Assembly: GCA_020631235.1 (NCBI GenBank) | Contig: JAHDHQ010000013.1 | Span: forward strand, 1 to 64,000 | Reading direction: 5' to 3' | From: Saprospiraceae bacterium | GTDB lineage: Bacteria > Bacteroidota > Bacteroidia > Chitinophagales > Saprospiraceae | Length of the DNA stretch: 64,000 nucleotides | In this document: piece by piece, positions 47,106-56,248 of the stretch | Numbering within the stretch: position 1 is the first letter of the stretch | Layout: each line of letters starts with the position of its first letter | Translations under genes and position numbers: made by a program | The notes under the pieces: model-generated | The model's input: the letters and a program-made list of their open reading frames with translations, nothing else | What the model was told of the DNA's origin: nothing | Databases searched by the model: none

Positions 47106-47582
47106 TCACTTAAACTGAAAATAGAGAGGGATCAGTGATTTGATTGAATCAAAAACATACACAACATTTGTTTTAGCTACTAAATATATTTTCATATTGC
47201 TAGCTTGTCTATGCTCTTGTTCGAGAATAATTTGTCGACATGCTCCGCAAGGAGAAACGGGTAGTTCGAAACCTTCTTTGTCGGTTTTTACTGCTACAGC
47301 CATCGCTGTGACGGTGCTTTTAGGATGAGCCATCATGGCATGATTTAAGCATACTTGTTCCGCACAATTGCAAAGTGGATAAGAAGCATTTTCTTGATTA
47401 GCTCCCTTAAGAATGGTTTGATCGTCTAATAATACAGCAGCTCCAACATAGAATTCTGAATAAGGAGCATGCGAAAGGCTAGTAGCTTCTCGCGCGGATT
47501 GGATAAGCTTTTGTTCTAAAGGGTCAAAAGCACTTAAGTCCTTGTGTTCTGTATACTCAATTTTAATTTGCTTGGTCAACAT
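47106..47582 (-). CDS. cdd: Cytidine deaminase
   Basis: A 158-residue zinc hydrolase that converts cytidine and deoxycytidine to uridine forms. Zinc ligands are Cys73 of C-A-E (with catalytic Glu75) and Cys112 and Cys115 of P-C-G-A-C. The substrate motif is NQENASYPL. Length is typical of the homotetrameric type. It stands alone, divergent from the sulfotransferase gene. Confidence 0.95.
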   Translation of the reverse strand: MLTKQIKIEYTEHKDLSAFDPLEQKLIQSAREATSLSHAPYSEFYVGAAVLLDDQTILKGANQENASYPLCNCAEQVCLNHAMMAHPKSTVTAMAVAVKTDKEGFELPVSPCGACRQIILEQEHRQASNMKIYLVAKTNVVYVFDSIKSLIPLYFQFK

Positions 47583-47641
47583 ACTACTAAGTGTGTATTC
47601 ATTTATACGCAGTAATTGATGATTAGATACATTTTTCTGTC

Positions 47642-47649
47642 TAATTTTG
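47642..47649 (+). promoter_or_regulatory. -7 element immediately before the sulfotransferase ATG
   Basis: TAATTTTG matches TAnnTTTG and ends only 4 bases before ATG 47654, so the transcript would begin at or next to the start codon. A possible -33 TTG at 47616-47618 has a long 23-base spacer. Confidence 0.4.
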
Positions 47650-47653
47650 ACCC

Positions 47654-48640
47654 ATGTATTTATTAATGGGTGGTTCTGGAAGTACAGGTAGTTCTTTACT
47701 ACGCCAACGACTCAATAGACATTCTCAAATATACATCACCAACGAATGGCATCTTTTCTGCAAACCATCCTTGTATCAAGATTGGAACAAAAACAAATCC
47801 AAACTTTTTAGACGGTGGATTTTTGGCTTGAGAAGCAGTGGAATTAAACAGTTTACGGGCTTAGATACCGAAAATGTAAAAGAGCAAAGGGATATTTTAG
47901 ATGCTTTGAATGCTTCGTCATTTAAAGCATTTTGTGATTCTTTGTATGGTCAATATCAAAAAAATCAAGATGAGGCTTTTATTTGGGGAGACAAAACGCC
48001 TGCTAATAGCTACCATTTTCAAGATTTTATAAACACATTTCCAGAGGCTAAATGTATCCTAACGATCCGTAACCCTCTGGATAGTATAGCTTCGATGCAT
48101 CGGCGTGGAATTAGTGTTTTCCTCAGCACCGCCATCTACCTACTGAACACAGCGCATGGCTTATCCATGGATCCGCACAAACAATTACTAAAGCTTAAGT
48201 ACGAAGCACTCATCGAAGAACCTACGAGGGTGCTTCAGCAAATGTGCACTTTTTTAAAAGTTCCTTATGAGGCAGCAATGCTTATGGAAAGTAAGGCAGA
48301 CACGCAAAAAATCACCAAGCTCGATAGTTGGGCATTTGATGAGTCTACACGTATACAAAATGCAGAGGTGTCATCCTTTGACCGTTTGTCAGGCCTTCAA
48401 AAAAAGAGCGTTTTAAACGCTATTTACTCCATACAGATAAAAAATAGCTGGAAAGAAAAACATCAATTAAGACATACAAATATTCCAGAAATAGCCGACT
48501 ATTTACAATATTCCATACCATCCTTTACACCCATAAAGTCTAAAGAACTCATCCGAGAAAAGAACATCGATCAATGGAATCATAGCCTTAAAGCATATCC
48601 CATTAATCATTTAAATTACCCTATAGAGATCCATGGATAG
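47654..48640 (+). CDS. Sulfotransferase-family protein
   Basis: A 328-residue protein with the PAPS-binding 5' loop MGGSGSTGSSLL near the N-terminus and the 3'-phosphate segment CILTIRNPLDSIASMH (about 138-150). These enzymes move sulfate from PAPS to a hydroxyl of a lipid, sugar or peptide. The acceptor is unknown. It may decorate surface glycans or lipids, as two glycosyltransferases and kdsB are encoded within 8 kb, though this is circumstantial. The prmC gene overlaps its end by 8 bases. Confidence 0.9.
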   Translation: MYLLMGGSGSTGSSLLRQRLNRHSQIYITNEWHLFCKPSLYQDWNKNKSKLFRRWIFGLRSSGIKQFTGLDTENVKEQRDILDALNASSFKAFCDSLYGQYQKNQDEAFIWGDKTPANSYHFQDFINTFPEAKCILTIRNPLDSIASMHRRGISVFLSTAIYLLNTAHGLSMDPHKQLLKLKYEALIEEPTRVLQQMCTFLKVPYEAAMLMESKADTQKITKLDSWAFDESTRIQNAEVSSFDRLSGLQKKSVLNAIYSIQIKNSWKEKHQLRHTNIPEIADYLQYSIPSFTPIKSKELIREKNIDQWNHSLKAYPINHLNYPIEIHG

Positions 48641-49439
48641 TGCTCAAATAAAACGAATATTTTTAGATGCCTTAACACCTATTTTAGGTATGGAAGAAGC
48701 ACAGGGCATGTTTAAACACTACAAGTTACATTTATTAGCTCAAAAAGATATTAGCTCAGAACAGCTTAAAGAAGATATCCATCAGCTGAGTTTAAAACGA
48801 CCTATTCAATATGTACTCGGAAAAACTTTTTTTTACTCTTCAGAATTCCGGGTAAATGAATCAGTACTCATTCCAAGACCTGAGACGGAAGAACTGGTAC
48901 GCATGATCTTGGAAAAAAATCAGAAAGAAAGTGAACTATCGATTATAGACATAGGCACAGGGAGCGGTTGTATTTTACTAAGTTTATTGAAGGAATTGCC
49001 CAAGGCTCGCGGTATAGGAATAGATATCAGTGAATCCGCTTTGAAGCTAGCTCAGCAGAATGCAAAGGATCTGGGGATTATTGCGGATTTTAAGTGTTTG
49101 GATATCCGAGAGGAACACTTGTGGACTGAACTTGAGTCATTTGATGTCATTGTTAGTAACCCACCTTATATTGATCCTTTAGAAAGTGATAGAATGGGAG
49201 AGAGTACACTTGCCTACGAACCGGATGTTGCATTATTTAGTCCAGGTGATCCAGAATTATTTTATAAAAAAATAGCCAAAATTGGTAAAACTCATTTATC
49301 CAAAAAAGGTGAAATCTGGTGTGAAATGAACGAATATCGGGCGACCCAAATCCAAGAGGTATTCCGTTCCCGAGGCTACGAAACAGAAACCTTTCAAGAT
49401 ATGCAAGGTAAAGATCGAGTCATTTTAGCCAAATTGTAA
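48633..49439 (+). CDS. prmC: Peptide chain release factor N5-glutamine methyltransferase
   Basis: A 268-residue SAM-dependent methyltransferase that methylates the Gln of the GGQ motif in release factors. The N-terminal helical domain includes RPIQYVLGKTFFYSSEFRVNE. The SAM site is DIGTGSGC, and the glutamine-binding motif is NPPYIDP. Length is normal for PrmC (HemK). It overlaps the sulfotransferase gene by 8 bases. Confidence 0.96.
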   Translation: MDSAQIKRIFLDALTPILGMEEAQGMFKHYKLHLLAQKDISSEQLKEDIHQLSLKRPIQYVLGKTFFYSSEFRVNESVLIPRPETEELVRMILEKNQKESELSIIDIGTGSGCILLSLLKELPKARGIGIDISESALKLAQQNAKDLGIIADFKCLDIREEHLWTELESFDVIVSNPPYIDPLESDRMGESTLAYEPDVALFSPGDPELFYKKIAKIGKTHLSKKGEIWCEMNEYRATQIQEVFRSRGYETETFQDMQGKDRVILAKL

Positions 49440-49514
49440 AAAAATATCAAGCTATTTCATAAGTTGAATTTGTGACATAAGTAGTTTCTAAAATTAAGTT
49501 TATCGAAAAAACAC

Positions 49515-49549
49515 TTAACAAAAATGCAACAGTGTTGCATTTTTGTTAA
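49515..49549. promoter_or_regulatory. Perfect palindromic operator, 16-bp arms
   Basis: Arms at 49515-49530 and 49534-49549 are exact reverse complements around AGT; the core is TGCAACAGTGTTGCA. It overlaps the -7 element at 49547-49554 and would block RNA polymerase if a dimeric repressor bound. The T tract in the right arm is short, so a terminator reading is less likely. The genes behind it (acidic lipoprotein and ZnuD-like receptor) suggest a metal-responsive Fur-family repressor such as Zur, which is inference. Confidence 0.75.
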
Positions 49550-49554
49550 TTTTG
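49547..49554 (+). promoter_or_regulatory. -7 element of the lipoprotein/TonB-receptor operon
   Basis: TAATTTTG fits TAnnTTTG, 13 bases ahead of ATG 49567. It overlaps the right end of the palindrome. Confidence 0.6.
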
Positions 49555-49566
49555 AAAAAAAAAATT

Positions 49567-50127
49567 ATGAGACACTTATTAAAATTAAGTTTTTTTAGCC
49601 TTTTAGCTCTTTTAAGTATTTCATCATGTGATAAGGATGACCCAGATGTAGTCGACCCGCCTGAGTTGATCACAACAGTAAATGTGACTTTAACTCCAAG
49701 CATTGGTGGAGCAGCGGTTAACCTGAGTTTCCAAGACTTAGATGGAGACGGAGGAGATGATCCTATTGTTTCTGGAGGGACTTTATCTGCAAACACAAAT
49801 TATGTTGGTACCATAGATTTACTTAACGAGTCGGTATCACCCACTGAAAGCATTACAGAAGAGATCGAAGAAGAGGATGAAGATCATCAGTTTTTCTTCA
49901 ATTCAGATATTGCAGATATAAATATATTATATAATGACCAAGATGATAATAGTCAACCCGTAGGTCTAAGTTTTATTATGGATACGGGGGCAGAGGCTAC
50001 AGGAAACATGACGATCACTTTAAGGCATGAGCCAAATAAAAGTGGTGAAGGTGTAGCAGCAGGTGAAATAGCCAATGCAGGTGGTGAAACAGACATAGAA
50101 GTTACTTTTCCGATTGATGTTGAGTAA
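49567..50127 (+). CDS. Acidic lipoprotein paired with a TonB receptor
   Basis: A 186-residue lipoprotein with lipobox SSC (Cys21), starting at ATG 49567; an upstream TTG at 49543 lies within the operator. The mature protein is strongly acidic, with DGDGGDD and a cluster TEEIEEEDEDHQFFF (about 98-112), a pattern suited to metal binding. I recall similar small lipoproteins beside TonB receptors in Bacteroidota, sometimes named 'type 1 periplasmic binding fold', but I cannot confirm the family. Its stop overlaps the receptor gene by 11 bases, so it is translationally coupled to it. Confidence 0.82.
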   Translation: MRHLLKLSFFSLLALLSISSCDKDDPDVVDPPELITTVNVTLTPSIGGAAVNLSFQDLDGDGGDDPIVSGGTLSANTNYVGTIDLLNESVSPTESITEEIEEEDEDHQFFFNSDIADINILYNDQDDNSQPVGLSFIMDTGAEATGNMTITLRHEPNKSGEGVAAGEIANAGGETDIEVTFPIDVE

Positions 50128-52444
50128 ATCCATTTGGATATTTGTTAGCACATTATGGTGTTTAAACTCAGCTTTGGCTCAAGAATGTGCATTAACTGTA
50201 AGAGGCCAGGTCCTTGATGAGGTTTCTGGCTCACCTTTATCATATGCTAATGTGTATATCCAGGAAACCCAGATAGGCACAATAACAGATGATGATGGTG
50301 GGTTTATTTTGTCCAATGTTTGTCCTGGACATTACCATATTATAATCTCTCACATAGGATGTGCAAGTGAAAAGTTTCATTTCGATATAGAGCAGGATAC
50401 TAGTTTAAGTATCCTGCTTACTCATACACCCACTGAGCTGGGGACAGTAGTCATTGCGGGAACGAAAGACGATTATGGTAAACAAGCAAGCTCGGCAATA
50501 AGCCGGTCTAAAATTGAGGATAATAGTCATAAGAATCTCTCAGGATTATTAGAAAACGAAACAGGCGTGCATCTCCTGAAGAATGGCAATGGGATAGCAA
50601 AGCCTGTGGTTCATGGTTTATATGGAAATCGATTAATGATCCTTAATAATGGTATTTTACAGAGTGGGCAACAATGGGGTAATGATCATAGTCCAGAAAT
50701 AGATCCTTTCGCAGCGGATAAGATTACAGTCTTAAAGGGAGCTAGTGTTGTAGAAATAGGAGGCGCCAATGTGGGGAGTATTGTTTTAATAGAACCCAAA
50801 AGAATAGAGAGAGAGCCTCATTTACATGGTCAAGTAAATTACATTTTCGAAAGCAATGGCAGAGGGAACACCTTGAATGTACGTTTAGGTAAGTACAGTG
50901 AAAATATTGCTTGGCGAGTGAACGGAACACTTAAGAAATATGGTGATCGAAGATCGGCCAATTACTTTTTAAATAATACGGGAGTCGAAGAAGCAAATAT
51001 AGCTGTACAGCTTGAAAAAACAATCAATGATCGATTGTTTGTAGATTTTTATGCCAGCACTTTTAATACCACATTAGGTATACTTCGCGGTTCTCAGATC
51101 GGCAATTTGACCGATTTACAATCGGCTTTAAGTAAGGATGTGCCTTTTTATACAGAAAGTGATTTTAGCTACGCTATAGAAGCACCGAAACAAAAGGTTT
51201 CTCATCATTTGCTTAAAGCCAAAGCAAAGTATTTCATTGCTGAAGATCAATGGGTCGAAGTCCAAACTGCAGGACAAGTAAACGACCGAAAAGAATTTGA
51301 TATACGACGAAGTGGCCGAACGAGTATACCTTCATTGAGCCTATTTCAGTGTAACATCAACACAAAGTTAAGTTATAAAAACACAGTAAATAAGCGGTAT
51401 CATTGGAAAGTGGGCTTTCAAAATGTGGTGACAGACAACAGCAATAATCCGGAAACAGGAATACTTCCTTTAATACCAGATTACTTAGCTTGGCAAAATG
51501 GCATCTTTGGGAAAATTCGTTATCAAAAGGCACAATTTATTTTAGATTTTGGAGCTAGATATGATTACAATCGACAAACCGTTTTAGCGATTAGTACTAC
51601 TATCCCTCGGGAGATCATTCGCTATGAAAATGCTTTCCATAATACCAGTGGAGTCCTTGCGATCAATCGATCGTTAGGCACGAAGCAATCGTTAGCTTAT
51701 AGTTTGGGGTTTAGTATGCGAAATCCTGGAATCAATGAATTATATAGCCAAGGTTTGCACCAAGGAGTAAGTGGAATAGAAGAGGGTGATACTGACCTTA
51801 GCATGGAGCGAGCTTTGAAAAACACCTTAGAATATACATTTGTGCCTAACTCAAATGTAGCTATTAACCTGTTAGGGTATCATCAATATTTTAATGATTA
51901 TATTTTTTTAAACCCTCAAGAAGAAATTCGTTTGACCATTAGAGGTGCTTTTCCAGTGTTTAGATACGAACAAACAAATGCAGCTATTTATGGTGTAGAT
52001 TTATCTACTCAATTTACCTTGCATCCCACCATGTTATTGGTGTTTAAGTATAGCTATTTGAAGGGGCAAGATTTGTCTAATGATTTACCTTTGGTTTTTA
52101 TGCCCCCTAATCGTTTATTTGGAAGCTTTACCTATAGGCTTAATACATTAAAAGGCTTAAAACGATTTAAGCTGGAAAACCCAGAAATAGAGCTCACAAA
52201 TCGATATGTATGGCGTCAAGGGAATTTATCAGCATCACAAGACTTTGTAGAAGCTCCGGGAGCTTACAATTTATTAGGATTAAAATGTTCGGCAGATTTA
52301 ATTACACAAGCTTTAAAAATACGTTGTTTTATAAAGGCAGACAATGTTTTAAATACTAGATACAGAGATTATTTAAATAGACAGCGATACTTTGCGGACG
52401 ACCTTGGTTTTAGCCTTATTACTGGGATAAATGTAAAGTTTTAG
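50117..52444 (+). CDS. TonB-dependent receptor, ZnuD-like
   Basis: A 775-residue outer-membrane transporter. A signal peptide ends near ALAQE, followed by a carboxypeptidase-regulatory-like domain (about 25-105), plug (about 115-230) and barrel. The plug pattern GIAKPVVHGLYGNRLMILNNG and the following HSPEIDPFAADKITVLKGAS resemble ZnuD-type zinc receptors rather than SusC. There is no STN domain, so no sigma/FecR signalling. Start is ATG 50117; TTG 50114 is one codon upstream. The palindrome ahead of the operon fits repression by a metal sensor. Zinc is my first guess; copper or another metal is possible. Confidence 0.88.
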   Translation: MLSKSIWIFVSTLWCLNSALAQECALTVRGQVLDEVSGSPLSYANVYIQETQIGTITDDDGGFILSNVCPGHYHIIISHIGCASEKFHFDIEQDTSLSILLTHTPTELGTVVIAGTKDDYGKQASSAISRSKIEDNSHKNLSGLLENETGVHLLKNGNGIAKPVVHGLYGNRLMILNNGILQSGQQWGNDHSPEIDPFAADKITVLKGASVVEIGGANVGSIVLIEPKRIEREPHLHGQVNYIFESNGRGNTLNVRLGKYSENIAWRVNGTLKKYGDRRSANYFLNNTGVEEANIAVQLEKTINDRLFVDFYASTFNTTLGILRGSQIGNLTDLQSALSKDVPFYTESDFSYAIEAPKQKVSHHLLKAKAKYFIAEDQWVEVQTAGQVNDRKEFDIRRSGRTSIPSLSLFQCNINTKLSYKNTVNKRYHWKVGFQNVVTDNSNNPETGILPLIPDYLAWQNGIFGKIRYQKAQFILDFGARYDYNRQTVLAISTTIPREIIRYENAFHNTSGVLAINRSLGTKQSLAYSLGFSMRNPGINELYSQGLHQGVSGIEEGDTDLSMERALKNTLEYTFVPNSNVAINLLGYHQYFNDYIFLNPQEEIRLTIRGAFPVFRYEQTNAAIYGVDLSTQFTLHPTMLLVFKYSYLKGQDLSNDLPLVFMPPNRLFGSFTYRLNTLKGLKRFKLENPEIELTNRYVWRQGNLSASQDFVEAPGAYNLLGLKCSADLITQALKIRCFIKADNVLNTRYRDYLNRQRYFADDLGFSLITGINVKF

Positions 52445-52592
52445 AAGTATGTTAAATGTAACTTCACTTAGCATGTAACAGCTTGTGCTTATGGAAGGCC
52501 TCTTGAAAAGACATCAATAACTTATGGCAGTGTGTAGTAAAATGATAAGTGAATTATATTCTTTTTTTATGGGTATTTAACAGAGGTTTATT

Positions 52593-52958
52593 TTATCCTC
52601 CAGCCATTTTTACGTCTTTGACACCTAATTTTTGGAGGTGTTGCATGATTTTTTCACGGTTATTACCTTGTATAATGATTTCACCATTTTTGCAAGCACC
52701 ACCTACGCCACAAACTTTTTTTAAGTCTTTAGAAAGGTCTTTTAGTTCTTCGCTACTCAGCTTTAGTCCTCGGATTATGGACGCCGTTTTGCCACCTCTT
52801 TTTTTCTTTTCTAGGTGTATTCTAACTACGAAAGTGCCAAAGCGTTTTGCTAGTTTGGGTGTTTCTTCATGATCTTCAAATCGGGGGGCATTTTCAGGGC
52901 TCCCCAACGCCTGAAAATCCTCCCAATTCAAAGATTTAGACTTTTGCTTTTTCGACAT
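52593..52958 (-). CDS. SUI1/eIF1-like translation factor (YciH family)
   Basis: A 121-residue protein. The N-terminal 45 residues are polar and disordered. The SUI1 domain (about 45-121) has RIHLEKKKRGGKTASIIRGL and KKVCGVGGACKNGEIIIQG, with the GGACK loop that in eIF1 and YciH meets the ribosomal P site. Bacterial members are thought to affect start-site fidelity. It is alone on the minus strand, with 148 bases of unannotated sequence upstream of its stop. Confidence 0.93.
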   Translation of the reverse strand: MSKKQKSKSLNWEDFQALGSPENAPRFEDHEETPKLAKRFGTFVVRIHLEKKKRGGKTASIIRGLKLSSEELKDLSKDLKKVCGVGGACKNGEIIIQGNNREKIMQHLQKLGVKDVKMAGG

Positions 52959-53012
52959 GATTCGTATGTTTCTTCAAAGATACAAACCAAGATTCCAAAG
53001 CTAAAGTTTCTC

Positions 53013-56000
53013 TTACCTAGAAATTACCATTTTGGCAGTAATTCGTTTATTATTTCCTATCATCTCCAAGAAGTATATACCAGCAGGGTATTCAAATGTC
53101 ATTGTATGATCATTTACGCTAGGATATCTTTCAATGGTTTTACCATTCGGATCGAATATTCTCATTACAGCTACTTCATCTGGATTATCAAAGGTGATAC
53201 TATTGTCGTGTATGATGTACTGAATTTCTGGATCGAAGATTTGATCTTCTTCATCTTCTTCGACAAATTCATCACAGTCTTGACCAAAGTACACATGCAT
53301 GGAACAAGTTGGGTCATCCGTGTCTATTAGTAGTATATCATGGGTGTCTGATTCGCTACCTTGAAATGGCCCCAACTCTATGCTTCCATCATAATCATGT
53401 GTGCCTTGATACTCATTATTTAGATACAAGTTATAGGCAGTACCTAATCCTTCATGCTGAGTGCTCACTTCGATAAAATATTGACCTTCTTCACAGGCAA
53501 AGTAATCGATCCCTACACTTTCTATAGAACAGGCTGGCACATCACCACAACACACCGGTTCTTCAAGTTCTAAAACTGCAAAGCAAGAATCTTGTCCATT
53601 ATCCACGAGGACAAATTCGTACAATGTTTCACAATCTGCATCCAATCCTTGAATGTAAATGAGTTCGAGCGGGTAGGCAAAATAACCATAGTCATTGCCA
53701 TTACCATAAACATTAATGCCAGAGCCTGAGCCAAAATTAGCATCTACTTCCATAAGTATATCAAACTGCCCTGCTGCATTACAATCGTAAACAGTATATT
53801 CTACTATATCAATCGAACAATCAACATCTCCATCACAAGGAATATCGAAATAAGCAGTAATGCAACATGACTCATCTTGTCCGTCACAAATTTCAAAAGA
53901 AATAGTCCCTTCTTGGACATTAGGGGTAGCTAAGCTGAGATCTATCGGCTCAGAAAAATCATAAATTCCTAAATAAACATCATCATAGATGATATGATAT
54001 TGGTCACCATTGCTTCCTCCCACTGCTAAGTCAATGATAGTCAAAATCGAATCATTGCAGTAATATTCCGAATACCCATATTCCAACATGCAATCTCCAT
54101 CACAACATATAGGTTCGTCAAAATAGGTTTCATTGCGACAATTCTCAATATCATTATGAATCAAGACGAACTCATATAAAGTTTCGCAATCTGCATCCAA
54201 GGGGCCGATGAGCACATTGTTGCTGCTGTTGAACTCAAAATCACCGTAATCATTTCCATTACCTACAACACTAAAACTGCCTTCTGTACCATCTGAATCA
54301 AAATATATCAATGCGTAAAACATGCCCTCGTAACATTCGACTGCTTCAAGCTCTAACCAGGAAAAAGGACAGCCATCAGATTCGTGACATGGATTATCAA
54401 TTTGGTATTCATTGAAACATTCCATCTCATATTCCTGATCACATAACATTAAGTTTATGGTCGGACCATCCACTAGAAACTGATTGATCCCAAAATTTAC
54501 AGGTAAGTCAGTATAAGCAAAAGTAGCTACTATAGTAACCCCGTTTACAACCACGTTGAATGAGTCACTAGCTCCAACATGTTCCACATTAAAATTTGAA
54601 AAATAGATACTGCTTTCACAACTTATAACGTCAACATCATACTCCCCAAAGAAGCAATCCAGCGGTTCACAACACACAGGTTCACCCAAAGAAAAAGTAT
54701 ATGAGCAACATGGGTCTTCAGCATCTAATAGAGTAAAGTCGTAAATGATATCGCAGTTCCCTGGAATGTCTTCTAAATAAAGATATCCATTGGGACTGTA
54801 TGGAAATGGGCCTCTACTATCGCCATCAAACAAGACATAAAAGCTTTCAGAGCTTGGCTCGACAACATTATAATAAATATTTAAACCGAATAAACCTTCA
54901 TTATCACATTCTTCAACTTCCCATTCTATCCATTCCCATTGACAATCTCCTCCAGTTTGGTTAAAACATGGATTATAAAATTCTATATCATTCTCGCAGA
55001 AATCTTCTATTTGGAAGGATAGTACAAAACCTTCTTCGATTAGATTTTGTGGTATGTTTAAGGTGATAGGCTCATCTTTAGTAAGATCAAAATACGGCTG
55101 GCCGTTTAAGTACAAGGTAATGTTTTCAATGTCGCTTAAATATTCAGTAACAACTAAATCATAGATGATAAAATATTCTTCATTACAATCTGTCCCAGAC
55201 CAAATTGGATTAGGTATGTAACAGTCGTCATCACAACAAATCGCTTCTACAACACCCAAAGAAGAGCACTCGTCACTCGAATTGTCAACAATGAGTACTT
55301 CCATAAATTCGCCGCAATAAGAGGCAAGATAAGGACCTATTTCATAAACACTTTGTCCATAATTTGCTGTAAATAGAACATCATTAACATATACTCTAAA
55401 TGTTTCTTCGCTATTAACAGGATCATCAAATGTTAGCACAATATATGCTAAGCTATCTTCGGCGCAAGCAAAAGGCTGGATGGATACATTATCCAAGTAA
55501 CAATCAGATGATTGATTGCAATTAATTCCCGGCACAACTACTGTATAACAACAATTCAGCGCGTCAGATTCGCAAAAGGTAAAGTATGCCTCTTCATTAT
55601 AGGCTAATTCATAATGGTTTAATGGAAAAGATGCTGCGGGCACTGTTTCAGAATAGGCTCCATTAATGTATACATCTACTAGATCATCAATGCCGTCTTC
55701 TTCAAAAAATTCGCTGTCAAATGTCAAGTTTACGGTAGAATCAAGACACATCGTATCCACAAGACCTACATACACTAGCTCGCATTCAAAACCACAACAT
55801 GCAGGTTCTTCCATGAAAAAATCTACATAACAACTATCAGGACCATTATCTATAACTGAAAAATTATATTGAGTTTGACAATCTGCAATGATCTCATAAA
55901 GAATGTAATTGTCTTGGCCGTAGTCGTACTCTCCGTAAAAGATATCATTAACAAACACACTAAACGAGTTGGATCCCATTTCTGCGGTTACACCTATGTT

Positions 56001-56120
56001 TGCCTCGATAAAATCGCCAGAGCACTCACCCCATTCCACATATTGGATGGAAAGTTCGCATTCATTTTGTGCGGCTAATGAGAAAGATAAAAGAAGGAAA
56101 AGATAGCTTAAGTATTTCAT
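53013..56120 (-). CDS. Giant Cys-rich module protein, T9SS-secreted (paralogue 1)
   Basis: A 1035-residue exported protein, starting at ATG 56120 ahead of the signal peptide (ending SLAAQN). The body is ten modules of about 90-100 residues. Each opens with a Cys, has a second Cys about 12 residues later, and ends in Cys or Cys-Cys (EEPVCC, EPICC). The repeating core is SFxVxxNGxxYGxFxY, then an 'ADCETLYEFVL' style strand. A T9SS-like tail (about 965-1035, VAVMRIFDPNGKTIERYPS and ITAKMVISR) ends it. The neighbour at 56249 has the same module type. I do not know a named family. It probably forms a disulfide-stabilised surface fibre or adhesin. Confidence 0.88.
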   Translation of the reverse strand: MKYLSYLFLLLSFSLAAQNECELSIQYVEWGECSGDFIEANIGVTAEMGSNSFSVFVNDIFYGEYDYGQDNYILYEIIADCQTQYNFSVIDNGPDSCYVDFFMEEPACCGFECELVYVGLVDTMCLDSTVNLTFDSEFFEEDGIDDLVDVYINGAYSETVPAASFPLNHYELAYNEEAYFTFCESDALNCCYTVVVPGINCNQSSDCYLDNVSIQPFACAEDSLAYIVLTFDDPVNSEETFRVYVNDVLFTANYGQSVYEIGPYLASYCGEFMEVLIVDNSSDECSSLGVVEAICCDDDCYIPNPIWSGTDCNEEYFIIYDLVVTEYLSDIENITLYLNGQPYFDLTKDEPITLNIPQNLIEEGFVLSFQIEDFCENDIEFYNPCFNQTGGDCQWEWIEWEVEECDNEGLFGLNIYYNVVEPSSESFYVLFDGDSRGPFPYSPNGYLYLEDIPGNCDIIYDFTLLDAEDPCCSYTFSLGEPVCCEPLDCFFGEYDVDVISCESSIYFSNFNVEHVGASDSFNVVVNGVTIVATFAYTDLPVNFGINQFLVDGPTINLMLCDQEYEMECFNEYQIDNPCHESDGCPFSWLELEAVECYEGMFYALIYFDSDGTEGSFSVVGNGNDYGDFEFNSSNNVLIGPLDADCETLYEFVLIHNDIENCRNETYFDEPICCDGDCMLEYGYSEYYCNDSILTIIDLAVGGSNGDQYHIIYDDVYLGIYDFSEPIDLSLATPNVQEGTISFEICDGQDESCCITAYFDIPCDGDVDCSIDIVEYTVYDCNAAGQFDILMEVDANFGSGSGINVYGNGNDYGYFAYPLELIYIQGLDADCETLYEFVLVDNGQDSCFAVLELEEPVCCGDVPACSIESVGIDYFACEEGQYFIEVSTQHEGLGTAYNLYLNNEYQGTHDYDGSIELGPFQGSESDTHDILLIDTDDPTCSMHVYFGQDCDEFVEEDEEDQIFDPEIQYIIHDNSITFDNPDEVAVMRIFDPNGKTIERYPSVNDHTMTFEYPAGIYFLEMIGNNKRITAKMVISR

Positions 56121-56197
56121 ATTTACGTTTTTTATCAAATGGTAAAATGTTCTATACTCAATAGACATTGGCCAAAATAAACGTTGCGTTAATACTC

Positions 56198-56234
56198 AAA
56201 AAAAAATGGCGACCCCACAGGAATCGCCATTTTT
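56198..56234 (-). terminator. Terminator between the two Cys-rich genes
   Basis: AAAAATGGCGA (56202-56212) and TCGCCATTTTT (56224-56234) form an 11-bp perfect stem. Read on the minus strand it is followed by a run of T residues at 56206-56198, so it ends the 56249-60754 transcript just before the next gene. Confidence 0.88.
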
Positions 56235-56248
56235 AAAAGCTTTCTTTT

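Noticed and set aside
52445-52592. Intergenic stretch behind the ZnuD-like receptor
   Set aside because: No hairpin with T tract, no frame of note and no conserved RNA pattern seen.
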